NCBI GenBank assembly: GCA_949126835.1
Contig: OX421500.1
Location: 17,180,181-17,244,180 of the forward strand
DNA: 64,000 bases
DNA from: Anisus vortex
Lineage: Eukaryota > Mollusca > Gastropoda > Planorbidae
Direction: 5' to 3'
Shown here: piece after piece, positions 33,705 through 44,581 of the stretch
Layout of the letters: each line of letters opens with the position of its first letter
Numbering within the stretch: the first letter of the stretch is position 1
The notes under the pieces: generated by a model
Databases searched by the model: none
Seen by the model: the letters and a program-made list of their open reading frames with translations, nothing else
Told to the model about the DNA's origin: nothing
Position numbers and translations under genes: made by a program

Positions 33705-36419
33705 TCAGGATTTGTATCATTTATTACGAAACAGGGTTTTCTATACAAGCACTATCAACCTAAAAACCAGCCCGATGCAGCTATTAATCAGTTAGTGGTT
33801 CCCAAATCTAAACAACGTTTAGTACTCGATACGGCCCACAGTTCACCGCTAGCTGGGCATATGTCTGTCAGGCGGACCAAGGAAAGAGTATACTCACAAT
33901 TCTTTTGGCCGGGTGTTGATAAAGATATAAAAGAGTTTATTAAATCGTGTCCAACCTGTCAAAGAGCCAAGACACCAGGTAGAGGAGGGAAGGCAGTTTT
34001 AGGAGTAATGGAAACAATTTCAACCCCATTTCGTAAGGTGGCGATAGATATCATAGGTCCCTTGCAGATGACTGATAGGAAAAACAGATACATTCTAACT
34101 CTTGTCGATACCGCTACACGGTGGCCAGAAGCAATCCCTTTATCTAATATTACAACATCACATGTAATTGAGGCACTGAGCACTATTTTCTCTAGGATTG
34201 GGTTCCCAGAGCAAATACTATCCGACAATGGCCCTCAATTTAAATCAGAGCTTTATAATCAAATTTGCAGATTTTTCAACATTAAAGCTGTCAAAACTAC
34301 ACCTTACCACCCAAACTCAAACGGTATGGTTGAAAGGTTCAACGGGTCTCTAAAATCTATGCTCCGGAAGGTCGCACAGAAAGACCCTAACAATTGGGAT
34401 CGTTATATTAGCGCCGCTCTCTTTGCTTACAGGGAAGTCCCAAACGATTCGACGCACTACTCCCCATATGAGCTTGTTTATGGAAGAAGAGTAAGGGGCC
34501 CAATGTCTATCTTAAAACACCTCTTCACGGAACAGTTTTTAGAAAAAGAGACTAAAACTGTGTATGATTACCTTCTAGATTTAAAAAATAGGTTGGGTGT
34601 GGCTAGCCATCTGGCTCTAGAAAACGACAAGGTCAGTAAATCCCAATATAAGGCCTATTATGACCAAAGTGCAACTGACAAAGACATCAATGTAGGAGAT
34701 TCTGTCCTCTTACTCAAACCCAACAAGCAAAACAAACTTTCCTCCCATTGGGATGGGCCTTATGTTGTGCAGAAGAAAGTCTCAAACTTAAATGTGGCTA
34801 TTAAGAAGGGCGGGAAATCCAAAATCTATCACATCAACAGACTGCTAAAATATCATGAAAGAAGTAACGATATCCTTTCTAACGTTGACGATGAGGTTAA
34901 GCTTTTAGACGCGTGCGCGGTTTCCGTCGTAACCGACTCCGAACATGACGAGGCAAATGACTGTGTCTCAAGTCAAATACCTGATCTTCCTACTTTAAAT
35001 TATGGCGATTGTAATTCCATAGGGGAATCAGACATAAACCCCGAGCTACCAGCTTCACAAAAAGTGCAAATCCACAATATCCTTTCCGAATTTTCGAGTA
35101 TTATCACTGATATTCCTGGAAGAGCTAAAGTGAAGGAATTTAAAATTGAACTGACATCTGACAAACCTATCGCACTTAAGCCCTACGCAGTACCAATACA
35201 TATGAAAGACGTGTTAGCCTCCGAAATTGACAATTTGCTTAATTTAGACATAATTGAGGAATCAGATTCGCCTTATGCATCCCCTGTTGTGTTAGTGAAA
35301 AAACGAGACGGTACCATTCGCACTTGTGTTGACTTTCGTAAACTGAATGCCATTACCAAATTTGATGCCGAAGTCATTCCTGATCAGGAAGACCTTTTTA
35401 CATACCTTAGTACTGCAAAGTATTTTACAAAAATCGACCTCACAAAGGGCTTCCATCAAATTCCAATCGAACCAGACAGTCGTCATTTTACGGCATTTAG
35501 AGTACCGGGAGGGCATTACCAGTTCAAATACCTTCCTTTTGGCCTAATCAATTGCCCAAGCTTCTTTAATAGAACAGTTCGCAATGTTCTAAAGGGTTTG
35601 TCGAACGTGATATTCTATTTCGACGATATATGTGTGTTTAATGATACTTGGGAATCACATCTAGAATCACTTTCCGCTGTTCTACACAGATTACGCGAAA
35701 CAGGTTTTACTGTAAAACCAAGTAAGCTCCAGATAGCTCACAATGTTATCAACTTCTTGGGGCACGTGGTAGGAGAGGGAACTTTAAGACCTGACCCTTC
35801 AAATATTGAGAAAGTATTAAACCTTAGAGTACCACAAACAAAGCAGGAAGTCCGTTCGTTGATTGGCCTAGCCAACTATTACAGTAAGTTTATACCTTCC
35901 TTCGCTAGTCTGGTGTCTCCTATAACTGAAATTCTTAAAAAAGGGAGACCGCTTAAAGTCCATTGGAGTCCAGAGTGTGACAGTGCACTGAGAGGAATTC
36001 AGACTTGTCTTACAACATCACCTATATTAACGCTTCCAAATCCTCAATTGCCATTTGTTTTACAGACTGATGCCTCAAATATAGGTATATCCTGTTGCTT
36101 AATGCAAGTTGTTGACGGTTTCCATCACCCAGTGAAATTCCTCAGCAGGAAGCTACTACCAAGAGAACAGCGTTACTCCACTATTGAAAAAGAGTGTCTA
36201 GCTATTGTCTGGAGCGTGCAGCGACTGTCACGCTATCTTCTCGGCAAACACTTTACACTTCAATGTGACCACCGACCGCTCTCCTATCTCAAAAGTGCAA
36301 CTTTTGGCAACTCTCGAATCTGTAGATGGAGCTTGCTTTTACAAGACTATCATTTCACAATCCAACACATTAAGGGTGTTAACAACGTCAATGCTGATGT
36401 TTTGTCTCGGTTAATCTAG
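33705..36419 (+). CDS. pol: Pol, integrase - reverse transcriptase - RNase H
   Basis: Open in the same frame from just after the TAA; the first Met is at 33795 (numbering from it). Integrase: zinc finger H15, H22, C52, C55; catalytic D85, D144, E180 (D,D-35-E: AIDIIGPL, LSDNGPQFKS, GMVERFNGSL); a GPY-like module follows (DSVLLLKP, WDGPYVV). Reverse transcriptase: PYASPVVLVKKRDG, TCVDFRKLN, KIDLTKGFHQI, LPFGLINCPSFFNR, YFDDICVF (D610-D611), then FLGHVV. RNase H: LQTDASNIG (D759), STIEKECLAIVW, CDHRPL; it ends NVNADVLSR. All catalytic residues are present. Integrase standing before RT is the unusual point. Confidence 0.92.
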   Translation, partial: SGFVSFITKQGFLYKHYQPKNQPDAAINQLVVPKSKQRLVLDTAHSSPLAGHMSVRRTKERVYSQFFWPGVDKDIKEFIKSCPTCQRAKTPGRGGKAVLGVMETISTPFRKVAIDIIGPLQMTDRKNRYILTLVDTATRWPEAIPLSNITTSHVIEALSTIFSRIGFPEQILSDNGPQFKSELYNQICRFFNIKAVKTTPYHPNSNGMVERFNGSLKSMLRKVAQKDPNNWDRYISAALFAYREVPNDSTHYSPYELVYGRRVRGPMSILKHLFTEQFLEKETKTVYDYLLDLKNRLGVASHLALENDKVSKSQYKAYYDQSATDKDINVGDSVLLLKPNKQNKLSSHWDGPYVVQKKVSNLNVAIKKGGKSKIYHINRLLKYHERSNDILSNVDDEVKLLDACAVSVVTDSEHDEANDCVSSQIPDLPTLNYGDCNSIGESDINPELPASQKVQIHNILSEFSSIITDIPGRAKVKEFKIELTSDKPIALKPYAVPIHMKDVLASEIDNLLNLDIIEESDSPYASPVVLVKKRDGTIRTCVDFRKLNAITKFDAEVIPDQEDLFTYLSTAKYFTKIDLTKGFHQIPIEPDSRHFTAFRVPGGHYQFKYLPFGLINCPSFFNRTVRNVLKGLSNVIFYFDDICVFNDTWESHLESLSAVLHRLRETGFTVKPSKLQIAHNVINFLGHVVGEGTLRPDPSNIEKVLNLRVPQTKQEVRSLIGLANYYSKFIPSFASLVSPITEILKKGRPLKVHWSPECDSALRGIQTCLTTSPILTLPNPQLPFVLQTDASNIGISCCLMQVVDGFHHPVKFLSRKLLPREQRYSTIEKECLAIVWSVQRLSRYLLGKHFTLQCDHRPLSYLKSATFGNSRICRWSLLLQDYHFTIQHIKGVNNVNADVLSRLI

Positions 36420-36655
36420 CTGTTTCTACACTAATCTTGCTATGCCGATGTTTGAATGCACTGATTTCTTATGGTTTCTTGTACTGTACATTGTCAAGTG
36501 TCAGACTCTATTCCCATGACTTACTATTGTAATCTATGTTTAACTATCCATAATTTTTACACATGTTTTGAAACTGCTCATATTTGATTGTATTTAATAT
36601 TATGATTACATTTATCATTTACATGTGACTATATTTAATCGTTAAATATAGTCAA

Positions 36656-36669
36656 GCGAAGGGGGGTGA
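36656..36669 (+). promoter_or_regulatory. Polypurine tract
   Basis: GCGAAGGGGGGTGA directly abuts the 3' LTR. It would prime plus-strand DNA synthesis. Confidence 0.85.
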
Positions 36670-37878
36670 TGTCAAGTACAATTAAAATCATGGGAACGCT
36701 AACAAAATTATAATAATATCTTGCTAATACTGAGCTTGGTCCCACGACACAGCAACTCTAGCACAAACAACAGAATCGAGGTAGAGAGAGTCTAACAGGA
36801 AGATGTATACCTAGGGGCGGGTAACTATAGACGGATAGGGCGCTAAAGGGACAAAGGGGGAATCAAGGTTGGCCAAGACACGGGCATAAATTTTTAGATG
36901 GAATGTGGAAACTGACAGGCTAGGAAATTGGGGGAGTCGAGACGACTATTTAACTTAGGGAGACTGACTTTGCGGCACAGAACTTTTGCTAAGAGGCTTG
37001 ATGTTTGTATCTTGCTCAAGCTAATTTATCTGTCCGTAGACGAGACTTTGCCAGACCACCGAATAAAGAGGACACTGGACAGTTAATTTCTGACACGGGT
37101 AAGTTGGGTTTTACATCAATACTTTCCATTAGACAAGTTACATATAAATAGGACTGTACTTAGTACTTTATTGACTACTATTTAGGTGACGGCCAGTGTG
37201 AAGTGAAGGAAACGAGTAAGAGAGAGACGAGAGGACGACCACGATATTGACTGACTACTGGCAGCAGTTAGTTGCGCCACTAATACGTCGGAGTGGGTTG
37301 TCCGTGTCGTGCCATAGTGGACGTCGGAGGGACCAAGCAGGTGAAACGAAGGGAAGTCTTAACAGTTGAACTAAGGCGGGACAGACCCTATGCTATTGTT
37401 ATACGAGATACAAACTATGGATATGGATAGCAGATTTAATATTAATCACTTTCGTTATTAGATCTAATCTTCTTCTTATATTCATTCTCTATCAATTTTG
37501 TTAGCAGGCCATTTTATATTACGCATGAATGTTTATAAATTAATGTCACTCATACTTCTTTACTTATTTTTTTCATTAGTACTATATTGAAAGAATTTCT
37601 CTTAATATACTAATTTTTTTTCTTATATATAAGCTTATCATTTTTATAATATTGGTTTTGATATTTGTTTGTTTGTTTTTCTTAAACTAAGATCAACATT
37701 AATAAAGTATAGTAAAGTAATCATTTTCTACATTTAAAAGATAGTCTCTGTCATTCTATTTTACGTTGTGCTACTTGTAGTAAATTGTTAGTGGTATTTA
37801 ATATAATTATCATTGTATTAAACTTAATTAGTTGAGCCGGGATTTCTTGCTTAATTATTCATAATTAAGTTCCTGACA
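36670..37878 (+). repeat. 3' LTR
   Basis: 1209 bp, TGTCAAGTAC...TTCCTGACA, nearly identical to the 5' LTR. Confidence 0.95.
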
Positions 37879-37888
37879 ATATATGTTT

Positions 37889-38593
37889 TGTCATGTATAT
37901 TGTTTTTCCAAGTATTGGAACACGCAATGTTTATTCTTCTCTCTCTCTCTCTTTTCTCAATACACATGATTTTGTGGGCGGGGCTTAGTCTTTCCGATCG
38001 GCTGACGTTTAGTGGGAAGACGAAAGATTATTGGTAAACTTGGTATTCAGTGTTGACCTAGAGTTCTCGGAGTTTCTGGGAAAGACTCATTATTTAATAG
38101 GGGAAGATACTATCGTTTTGTTATGAGTTTGTAATGATACCATTATTTTCACCCCTACTGGTAATGGGTTTGTCCTTTGCACCACTTGGATAGTATTTAA
38201 TGATTTGTTTTGTCTGAAAGATAGAGAGTTTCAAAATATGTTCCTTTGAGGACGCTTGAGTTTGCACTATTTTATTTTACCTGTACATAATACATAATTA
38301 TGTTGTATATATTGAATATATCACATAAATTAAACTATCAACAACACTTACACTGAAGCTTCCTTGTCAAGTTGCTGTTCTATTGTGTTGTCTACAATAC
38401 TATAAGATTAATCTACTACGCTAATGTCAAGGAAAAGAACTGTTAGAACACAAATACTGAGTTTGTGCCCAGGAATATAAGAAGAGTTCGTGTAATACTA
38501 AAACATAAATAATAAAAAATAAAGTCTCCCCTAGGACTAACGAGAATTATCAGCAAGATCTACAAGCTCTAGCCACAAGGGGTTTGTGTATGT

Positions 38594-38597
<4 letters not shown>
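37889..38597 (+). mobile_element. Solo LTR, family X
   Basis: TGTCATGTATATTG...TGTATGTAACA, 709 bp. It matches 53550-54260 end to end (shared CAAGTATTGGAACAC, TTGTGGGCGGGGCT, TTCACCCCT, ATAACGTC-like and CCCTAGGAC blocks). No target duplication is visible; the right flank is a TA microsatellite. Confidence 0.8.

Positions 38598-38660
<63 letters not shown>
38598..38660. repeat. TA microsatellite
   Basis: About 30 TA units between a family X solo LTR and the left LTR of the next element. Confidence 0.95.
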
Positions 38661-38662
<2 letters not shown>

Positions 38663-38664
38663 AA

Positions 38665-38934
38665 TGTAACACGTTGGATCTAGGGGTATGGTGATTAGAT
38701 TAATTCTTATGGATTCTCAAGTCGACTCATTACTTTTCAATGAAAAAGAACTCTTTAATTCAATTCAACAAGTACATAACAACTGAAAAACAACTGCACA
38801 GCACGACGAATTAAAAAGTAAGCACCCGTGTCCACTCGTGACACATTCACACACTAGCCAGTCACTGGCCTCAACCAATGAAGGTAGAGGTAATATAAGG
38901 GGATAGCTGGGAAAAGAGGGCAAAGTACGTAACA
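38665..38934 (-). repeat. 3' LTR of the second element
   Basis: In plus orientation TGTAACACGTTGG...AAGTACGTAACA. The purine-rich AATAGGG just inside (minus strand) is a candidate polypurine tract. Confidence 0.85.
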
Positions 38935-39540
38935 CCCTATTAACCGGGGAGAAAAACAAATATTTTTGTTAATCTTAAACTAAATACTTTTTTTATTCAA
39001 ATATCTCAAGGTACAGAAAAAAAAGTATGTGACAATAATATGGGCAAAATTTATGAGAACATAAGGAAGAAAATGTGACATTATTAATTAAACACAGCAG
39101 TGTAAATATAACGCACAAAAGCATATAATTAAAACAATAGTAGTATTAACTTACTAAAAAGAGAAAAACTCAACTTAACAAAAACCATTTAGGTCAAAAT
39201 AAAAGGGGCATAACTTTAGAAGTTATCAGTATTCTCCCTTGTCATTGTACAATAATAAATTCGGTGAAGCGTGAAAAACAATTTTTTTATATACACTCAA
39301 AATGACCGAGGTCAAAACAAGATGGGAAAAAAAAATACAGTAATACAATATTCAGGTTAACTCTGGCAAGACAAGAAATATCATAGCTCAATTCTTGACA
39401 GAAAACAACAATCTCATTCTTCATTGAAAAATCAATACAATGCAATAATTTTCATTATTTTAAGGTTAACTCAACCCGCGTCCATTTAATTCTGAACTAA
39501 ACATCTTTTGTCATTGTCAATAACTTCATAACAATAAAAA

Positions 39541-39622
39541 CGACAATCAACTCAACCGACAATCAACTCAACCGACAATCAACTCAACCGACAATCAACT
39601 CAACCGACAATCAACTCAACCG
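39541..39622. repeat. 16-bp tandem repeat x5
   Basis: Five perfect units of CGACAATCAACTCAAC inside the decayed 3' part of the second element. The rest of 38935-40480 holds no recognisable coding sequence. Confidence 0.95.
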
Positions 39623-40489
39623 CGGCGACACTTCCCGTATTGAAATTAAATTTCTTTCCATTCATAAAAAATGTAGCTGACAAAAAAAAAATCAAACTAT
39701 CTCTGTAGCATAAGTTTTCCACTGTTCACTAGTGTATGCTTGACCCAATTACGGTCTCAGCTCTTGGAAAGTTTAATTTTCAATTTCAAGCCTGCTGGGC
39801 GTTTTTCTAACTACACATTAGACAACTAACTGTTGACCCGAATTTCTAGAATCAAACAATACTCTCCTTCTCTCTCTCTCACGTTTTTTTTTCATCTATC
39901 GGTATCATTCTACTCTCTCTTTCTAATGCAAATTAACCACATCACCTCTTAAGATAAAAAAAATCTCTACGCGACAATAAGTTGCGACAATTAATGAGCA
40001 TTATAGATTTAATAAACTTACGACTATATTTATAGTATAATATCAAAATTACATTAATTTATGTTAAATTTAAGAAATTAAACTTTTTAAGTGACAGAAT
40101 GAAGCTAGTTTATAGAAAATTCATTTATAAATACAATTTCTATTATATTAGTGACATTTTCCTAATTGCGTCATCAATTTCTGGCACACTCTTTTTGTAT
40201 ACAGCATAAATTCTTAGTTTAAACATCTCATCTTCATTAAGACATTAATATTATTCAAAATACTAGTCAATTTATTTAATCAACCAAAAAAATTAAAAAA
40301 AGAGCATCCAACAACAACAAAATCTTGATATCAATTAGTAAGTAATTACATCTTATAGACTTTAGAAAACTTAATAATTCTTTGGTAGCAGATAGCATAA
40401 TTTTTTTTTCAAACATAAGTTAACATAAGACAAATATGTTTAAGTTCTCAAGGTCTACCCATTTCCTTGTCATCAATACAATTCACAAT

Positions 40490-40690
40490 ACAGTTTTAGT
40501 TACTGCATTTAGTTTGCGGTAATCAGTACAAAAGCGGGCTGAGATATCTGCTTTTGGAACTATGAGACATGGTGAACTCCAATCGCTACAGCTTTGGCTA
40601 ATGATATCCTTATCTAACACGTATTGGATCTCTTTCTGAATAATAGCTAACTGGTTAGGGTTAAATCAATAAGGGTGTTGTTTTATGGGA
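40490..40690 (-). pseudogene. Reverse transcriptase N-terminal fragment of second element
   Basis: After the SPIKQHPY end of the preceding frame a stop follows, then IQKEIQYVLDKDII, WSSPCLIVPKADI and CTDYRKLNAVTK, the first two conserved blocks of a gypsy-like RT. The catalytic YxDD part is absent. Confidence 0.75.
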
Positions 40691-42069
40691 GAAATATTCT
40701 CATTCAAAATGACATCATGTTCAATCAAGTGTGTTCTAGTGGGAACATCATTGAATAACATAGGGTATTCTAGAATAATGGACTTGATGACATTGCTCTC
40801 TGACATTTTTAAATGTTTTAGTTTTTCATCAATGTTATCAAGCACAGTGGAGTTTTTTGGTTTACACCCACTAAATTTATTGTCAATTTCACAGTGTTGT
40901 TCGTCTGGCTCAACAACAAAAGGTGACATGGGGTGAGTTGGAGGGGAATGTTTACCTTCCACTGTTTCCCTACCCACATAAGGTTTGATCATGTGGTTGA
41001 CTTCACTGACCTTTGAGTCTACTTCGTATGGACCGAAGTATTTAGCAGAAGGGGGTGAGTGTTGGTGGGGAGAAATAACAACACTTTTTCCCCTGGCGCA
41101 AATGTGCGAACTCGTGATTTTTTTTATCAAAAACAGGTTTCATTTTGCGCTGGGCTTGTTTTAAATTGTCTCTAGCAAATACAAAATAATTGAACAAACG
41201 ATTTTTAAACTTATCTACATAGTCAATGAGTCTTCTTGTCTCGGTTTGTTTATCTGTCCAGGCTTCTTTCAGCAACTCGAATGGACTAAAGTTCAGGGAC
41301 TCTTGTATCGCTTCACGGGTAGCAAAGAGCACATATGGCATTCCTTTGTTCCAATCTTTCTGATGGTCATGGCAATAAGTTTTTAACATTGTCTTTAAGG
41401 TTTGGTGGAAACGCTCTAGCGCTCCCTGGCTTTCTGGGTGGTATGCCGCTGACATTCTATGTTGTATCTTCAATCGATCTAGAATTTGTTGAAAAAGTTT
41501 GGAAGTAAAGTTGGTTCCTTGGTCGGTATGCACAGATTTAGGTAGACCATACCATACCGGGTGAAAAACTCGGTTAACGCCTCTGCTATTTTCTCTGCGT
41601 TGATACTGCGAAGGGGCACCGCTTCTGGATACCTAGTTGCGGTACACATCATAGTAAGCAAGTATTTGTGACCTGATTTAGATTTGGGAAGGGGTCCCAC
41701 GCAGTCGATGATAATATGCGAGAAAGGTTCGCCAAAAGCAGGGATGGGCTGTAGTGGCGCAACTGGTACTGTCTTGTTCGGCTTGCCTATGAGTTGACAT
41801 GATTCGCGCGATTTACAGTAGGCGGTGACGTCACGTTTCAACCCAGGCCAATAAAAGTTGGGCAATATGCGTTGATATGTTTTGTTTATCCCCAATTGAC
41901 CCGAAAAGGGCGAGTCATGCGCTACCTCAAAAATGTCCTCTCGGTACTTCACCGGAACCACGATTTGCTCCACCATTCTCCAGCTAACCTCTGGCGCCGC
42001 ATCCCAAGGTCTCCAACTCCTCATCAGCATTCCACCACGTATAAAATATTGCACAGGGCCGTCTCTCAC
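40666..42069 (-). pseudogene. Integrase of second element, frameshifted
   Basis: Three overlapping frames. 42069-41479: zinc-finger region in which the second His is Gln (HDSPFSGQ) and a Cys is Arg (CKSRESCQ), then HIIIDCVGPL and ATRYPEAVPL. 41533-41042: MHTDQGTNFTSKL and YHPESQGALERFHQTL with the catalytic D and E. 41130-40666: YFGPYEV module and the run-up to RT. At least two frameshifts and altered zinc ligands mean it is inactive. In the host it would have joined element DNA to the chromosome. Confidence 0.82.
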
Positions 42070-42123
42070 GTCAGACTCAGCCAGAACACTCTCACGCAGC
42101 TTCTCCAGCTCTGTATCTTTCTG

Positions 42124-42651
42124 TTAATCTTGGATTAGTTGCTGCCTGGGAGATAACTTATCTCCTCCGTTGTCTACAGGTGATTCTACCAACCTGGAAA
42201 AGAAGGTAGCTTCCAAGTCGATTTCTCTCCGAGTAATGTCATTTTTGGCTGGTCCACCAGGCGTCTTGTCCCTATTGTCTTGTTGATTCATGCCTCGGGT
42301 GATGGCATAAATAGGGTACAGTTCAGTATCTTCTACTTCTTTACTGCTGACTTCAGGATTATGAGTCACAATCAGTTCAGGCTTTACACAACCTTTTGCT
42401 AAGTCATTTCCAATTATGACAGAGTTTCCGTCAATTGGAAGTGTACGTTTATCTCCTACAATCACTGGACCGGAAATAAGTTCGGACGTAAGATGAATGC
42501 GTTGAAGCGGAACTTCCACGTGTCCCATCTCAGTGCCTTTTATTAGTACCTTTTGTCCAGTATATGTTTGTTCAGAGAGTGATAATATACCCTCTAGACT
42601 CAGAGACATTGATGCATCTGTATCCGTTAGGATATTAACTGGTTTTTGTAG
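42124..42651 (-). pseudogene. Protease region of second element
   Basis: In phase with the gag 3' part, just beyond a TAG followed by CTA (42654-42652). The active site reads LTDTDAS: Asp stands where the family has Gly (DTG), which should abolish or weaken activity. The flap-like region and a VIIGNDLAKG segment (ILG strand) follow. It ends about 55 bases before integrase. The first Met is at 42609, after the active site, so an independent start would not give a protease. Confidence 0.7.
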
Positions 42652-43431
42652 CTAAGTTTTATCTTCAGGTGTAAATGGCGAAAATTCGTCAAGAGTTGGA
42701 GTTTCTATCTTCTTTTCAAATGAAGTTTCTATCTTCTTTTCAAATGAAGTTTCTGTCTTCTTTTCAGCACACTGGTTTACCTTACCAGGTTCTACCTTTG
42801 TAGTTATTTCTCTATTATCTGAGATCGATATGTAGCCTTTAGATATAAAAGGTGACAATTCTTTCATTGATGAACTTCCTGAATTATTTTTCTTTCTTTC
42901 ATCAGCACACTGGATAACCTTGACCGTTTCTACCTTTGCAGTAGGTTGACGACAGTAGGCTCCTATTACGTGTTCTGTTTGCTGTGAATCTTTTATGTCG
43001 CCGTTAGTTATATAAGGTGACAATTCTTTCATTGATGAACTTTCTGAGTTATTTTTCTTTCCTTCATCAGCACACTGGATAACCTTGCACGTTTTTACCT
43101 TTATAGGTGATTGATGACAGTAGGCTCCCATTACGTGTTCTATTTGATGTGAATCTTCTATGTCGCCTTTAGTTATATAAGGTGACAATTCTTTCATTGG
43201 TGAACTTTCTGAGTTATTTTTCTTTCTTTCATCAGCACACTGGATAACCTTGCACGTTTCTACCTTTATAGGTAATTGACGAAAATTGGCACCCATTACG
43301 TGTTCTAATTGCTGTGAATCGTTTCTTTTTTCCATAAACCAACAGTCCTCTAGTGTGTGACCTAGTTTATCACAGTTCTTACACACAGGCATTGGCTTTG
43401 TCTGACCTTCAATCATATCATAAGCTCCCAT
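42652..43431 (-). pseudogene. gag: Gag 3' part of second element with 55-residue tandem repeats
   Basis: A 259-codon frame beginning one base after the stop of the upstream gag frame. It carries a CCHC knuckle (CKNCDKLGHTLEDC, residues 17-30), then three tandem 55-residue units (residues 40-204; each has EHVxGA, KVIQCADE and MKELSP), then an FEKKIETS octapeptide repeat. The junction lies at an A-run (CGAAAATAAAATG); pattern matching of the knuckle-spacer units on both sides suggests a one-base length change in the run and not a genuine second gene. It ends at TAG-CTA. Confidence 0.72.
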
Positions 43432-43432
43432 T

Positions 43433-44239
43433 TTATTTTCGAAGTGCTTTGAAACACTCTTTTCGTGCGTGACCGATTTTGTTACAGTTTTGACACACAG
43501 ACTGTAGTGTTACACTTTCACTTATATCAGAAGCTCCGATTTGATTGTTTGGTTGTTTTAAACCTTTCTTGTTTGTTAACCAGCAGTCTCCTCGTGCGTG
43601 GCCTACTTTTTTACAATGTTGACACACGATTTGTTGAGATGTCTGAGTGAGTTTTTTCTGCTGGGTATTTAGGTCGTCAGCGTTCTCTACTGTGGGTTTT
43701 CTAAACATCTTTCTATGACTTTTCGGTACCGATTCGAATCTTCTAATGATGGCTTCTTTGATATATTGGTAATTATCAAACTCTTCGTCTTTCAATAAAA
43801 CTATGACCTCTCGTGCTTTGCGGTTAGCGACTTTAGTGAGTGCTTGTCTGACGAGTACAGCCCATTTTTCTTTTGGGAACGGAAAGTCTGTGGCTATTCT
43901 TTCAAAACGGACAAAATACTGGTCAACAGGTTCATTTTCATTGAATTTTGGAACGTATTTTATGTACCTGAAAAGATCATTTCTTTGAGTCTGTTTAGTA
44001 ATAGATTCTCGTTTTATCTGTTGTTGTGTTATTTTCTCTTCTATAGCCAGTTTGGATAATCGTTCTTCCATTGCTAGTTTTTCTTTTTCCATTGCTAGTT
44101 TTTCTTTTTCCATTGCTAGTTTATGCAACCTCTCCTTACTAGCTAGTTCCATTTTAAATTTTGCTAGTTCAATCTTGGCTAACTCCAGTTGAATTTTAAT
44201 TTCTTTGGAGATGGAAAAGTCTGTTATCGGTGACTCCAT
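43433..44239 (-). pseudogene. gag: Gag 5' part of second element
   Basis: 268 codons. The N-terminus is charged and likely coiled-coil, with a KLAMEKE repeat (residues about 40-60). A SCAN-like capsid segment follows (FRYIKYVPKFNENEPVDQYF, then KEAIIRRFE). Two CCHC knuckles, CQHCKKVGHARGDC and CQNCNKIGHARKEC, lie near the end. With the knuckle in the next frame there are three, against one in the neighbouring young element. Confidence 0.78.
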
Positions 44240-44293
44240 TATAATGTAATGTTAATGTTACTCACAGTTTTTCCAGACAACTGCATCAATTGC

Positions 44294-44312
44294 TTTTCGG
44301 ACGAGACTCCAA
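44294..44312 (-). promoter_or_regulatory. Candidate primer-binding site of second element
   Basis: Minus strand, just inside the 5' LTR: TTGGAGTCTCGTCCGAAAA. The position is right; the tRNA is not identified. Confidence 0.45.
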
Positions 44313-44313
44313 T

Positions 44314-44581
44314 TGTAACACGTTGGATCGAGGGGTATGGTGATTAGATTAATTCTTATGGATTCTCTAGTCGACTCATTACTTTTCAATGAAAAAGAAC
44401 TCTTTAATTCAATTCAACAAGTACATAACAACTGAAAAACAACTGCACAGCACGACGACTTAAAAAGTAAGCACCCGTGTCTACTCGTGACACATTCACA
44501 CACTAGCCAGTCACTGGCCTCAACCAATGAAGGTAGAGGTCAGCTATAAGGGGATAGCTGGGAAAAGAGGGCAAAGTACGT

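Larger units (their letters stand above)
30265..37878 (+). mobile_element. Young Ty3/gypsy-like LTR retrotransposon with integrase before RT (Gmr1-like)
   Basis: A full-length element of 7614 bp: 5' LTR, primer-binding site, gag, protease, integrase, reverse transcriptase, RNase H, polypurine tract, 3' LTR. The LTRs are 1209 bp each and differ at only two positions that I found. The target duplication is ATATA (30260-30264 and 37879-37883), in a TA repeat. The protein order PR-INT-RT-RH is Ty1/copia-like while sequences are Ty3/gypsy-like, as known for Gmr1-like elements. It lies antisense in an intron of channel copy B. One TAA interrupts pol between protease and integrase. Confidence 0.9.
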
